This document shows positions 62,744 to 64,000 of a DNA stretch of 64,000 nucleotides, piece after piece (position 1 is the stretch's first letter; each line of letters begins with the position of its first letter). Origin of the DNA: Fictibacillus marinisediminis (GTDB taxonomy: Bacteria > Bacillota > Bacilli > Bacillales > Fictibacillaceae). The translations under genes were made by a program, and so were the position numbers. The stretch covers positions 1,736,001 through 1,800,000 of the forward strand of contig NZ_JAIWJX010000002.1 of NCBI RefSeq assembly GCF_023149135.1, written 5' to 3'. The notes under the pieces were generated by a model, which saw nothing but the letters and a program-made list of their open reading frames with translations, did not search any database and was not told where the DNA came from.

Positions 62744-63514
62744 TTACCGGTCCATTTCAGCTGCTGTAAGATACTCATAAATTTTTTTCTCTGGAGATAC
62801 GGCAAGCTGGTTAAAGGCCTGGTTTCCGAACAGCACATTAAACTCTAGAATATAATAACGGCCGTTCGCCGCAACGATATCAAAGCCTGCATGGTTGATA
62901 TTGAGTTCTTGAGCAACACGAAGGACAAGCTCTAATGCTTCAGCAGGAATGTTATCGAATGAGAGGGTTCCGCCCTGGCTTACGTTATTATGAAAGCCGT
63001 TGCTGCCTATGCGCCAATAACTTCCGATAATCTCATTTCCAACTACGCATATGCGAAGATCACGGTCAATCGGAAGGTACTCCTGTATATAGAAAACATC
63101 GTTTGCTTTTGCATATTCTTCGAATTCCTGTTCGTTATGAATAAGAAATACGCCTTTCCCCATTGAATTACGAATCTCCTTGGCAACAAAAGGAAAAGAG
63201 AAAGTCTCCAGAACCTTGCGCTTGTTCTCATTGGAATGTCCTAGAATCTCAGTGTATGGAAGATTTTCTGGACAAACCGTCCATAACGCGCGTGTCATCT
63301 CCATTTTGCTAAACCCAAGCTGAATACTTTCGATACTCGGAAATATTTTTTTCTTCATACCATATACCAACGAGTTTACCTGCCAGTTTTCCGGAAAAAG
63401 AAGCACGTCTGCTGCTTTTATTTTATCAAGCTCTTTGAACATGTTGTCAGGCTTTACATACTGTATGCCAGGGATTCCAATCGTTCTAAAAGGGTTAAAC
63501 GTTACAAGTTTCAT
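62744..63514 (-). CDS. ATP-grasp (RimK-like) ligase
   Basis: 256 aa from ATG 63514 (GAGGA five bases upstream). ATP-grasp features: FPFVAKEIRNSMGKGVFLI, FYIQEYLPIDRDLRICVVG and HAGFDIVAANGRYYILEFN metal site. RimK-type ligases join amino acids to acids or peptides; substrate unknown. Inserted between ylbE and ylbF, unlike B. subtilis. Confidence 0.82.
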   Translation of the reverse strand: MKLVTFNPFRTIGIPGIQYVKPDNMFKELDKIKAADVLLFPENWQVNSLVYGMKKKIFPSIESIQLGFSKMEMTRALWTVCPENLPYTEILGHSNENKRKVLETFSFPFVAKEIRNSMGKGVFLIHNEQEFEEYAKANDVFYIQEYLPIDRDLRICVVGNEIIGSYWRIGSNGFHNNVSQGGTLSFDNIPAEALELVLRVAQELNINHAGFDIVAANGRYYILEFNVLFGNQAFNQLAVSPEKKIYEYLTAAEMDR

Positions 63515-63678
63515 TGCGGTCCTCGCTCTCAAAGTCTTTCAAACGAGAGTATTATACTTTTTTTTATAAGAAGGAGTCAATGTTGTGAAGGCGGTTTTTC
63601 TTTTATCTCATAATAATTTCGGCTATAATAATAAGATGAAGGTAGAAATTAAAAGTAATCACTTCAGGGAGTGAGAGG

Positions 63679-64000
63679 ATGCTGGGATTAGTGCTGGATT
63701 TTGAATTGCTGGATGAAACCTATTCTCTCGGAAAGATGATAGCTGAATCAGAAGCTGCCATACAATACCGAGTGTGTAAATATAATCTTGAACAAGACGC
63801 AAATGCTCAGAAGCTCATCAATGAGTTCAACAAAACAAAAGAGCTGTATGAGGAAGTTCAGCGTTTTGGAAAGTATCATCCTGATTATAAAACCGTCTCA
63901 ACAAAGGTGAGGGTTTTAAAAAGGGAACTCGATTTTAATGAGACAATAGCCGGTTTCAAAAAAGCGGAGAAAGAATTGGAAAGCCTGTTAAACGAATGCA
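63679..64000 (+). CDS. ylbF: RicF/YlbF regulator, 3' end cut by window
   Basis: 107 codons visible. ELYEEVQRFGKYHPDYKTVS and KRELDFNETIAGFKKAEKEL match YlbF. With YmcA and YaaT it forms the Y-complex that directs RNase Y and affects sporulation, competence and biofilms. GGGAGTGAGAGG precedes ATG 63679. Confidence 0.88.
   Translation, partial: MLGLVLDFELLDETYSLGKMIAESEAAIQYRVCKYNLEQDANAQKLINEFNKTKELYEEVQRFGKYHPDYKTVSTKVRVLKRELDFNETIAGFKKAEKELESLLNEC

Overview
The window reads as a low-to-mid GC Bacillaceae (Firmicutes) chromosome. From about 16.4 kb onward the gene order follows the Bacillus subtilis yku-ykr-pdh-yla-cta-ylb region closely: ccpC, dapH, dapL, ykuS, ykuT, ktrC, rnjA, rpoY, def, pdhABCD, SR1, speA, yktB, suhB, typA, ylaF/H/I/J/K/L/N, ftsW, pycA, ctaBCDEFG, ylbA-ylbF. 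Extra genes (VOC, ChaB, DUF1885-like, NMO, Eis-like, nucleotidyltransferase, thioesterase, ATP-grasp) and the absence of ctaA beside ctaB show it is not B. subtilis itself. A Fictibacillus- or Bacillus-like genus is likely, but that is inference.

Region 1 (1-10,755) is an AT-rich accessory element whose left end lies outside the window. It carries a serine recombinase (cut by the window edge), an iteron-like repeat field that could be a replication origin, small HTH proteins, coiled-coil and terminase-small-subunit-like proteins, and a winged-helix replication-like protein. Its right part (5.9-10.6 kb) is a cluster of HEPN-type (Rx4H) proteins alternating with single-pass membrane-anchored helical proteins. 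The element ends exactly at a 3' tRNA-Val(GAC) fragment with its own terminator, as expected of an attR site. The HEPN/membrane-protein cluster, with a decayed tandem duplication, is the best candidate in this window for an undescribed defence or toxin-like system.

Region 2 (10.9-16.3 kb) holds strain-variable metabolic and transport genes: an alcohol dehydrogenase-like reductase, an SDR, a cation diffusion facilitator, a DHA2-type MFS exporter and a VOC protein. Region 3 (16.4-26.7 kb) holds CcpC, the acetylated branch of diaminopimelate/lysine synthesis (dapH-dapL), a CNNM/CorC transporter whose RBS is set off by a hairpin, MscS, 2-Cys peroxiredoxin, KtrC, RNase J1 with the RNAP epsilon subunit, and peptide deformylase.

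Region 4 (26.7-35.3 kb) is pdhABCD behind a structured leader, then the dual-function small RNA SR1 with its SR1P peptide, and convergent speA. SR1P is known in B. subtilis to bind GapA and promote its contact with RNase J1, which is also encoded here. Region 5 (35.3-50.8 kb) holds suhB, typA, the yla genes, phoH2, ftsW and pycA. Region 6 (51-57 kb) is the cytochrome caa3 operon ctaBCDEFG, and 57-64 kb carries the ylb genes with several insertions.

Four genes (3725-4356, 7380-8134, 41762-42179, 47281-50726) are each broken by a one-base change at a short homopolymer. One of them, pycA, is a central enzyme split just before its biotin-carrier domain. This pattern makes assembly indels a serious alternative to real mutation. 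All functional names come from recognising protein motifs and gene order by eye; no database search was run.
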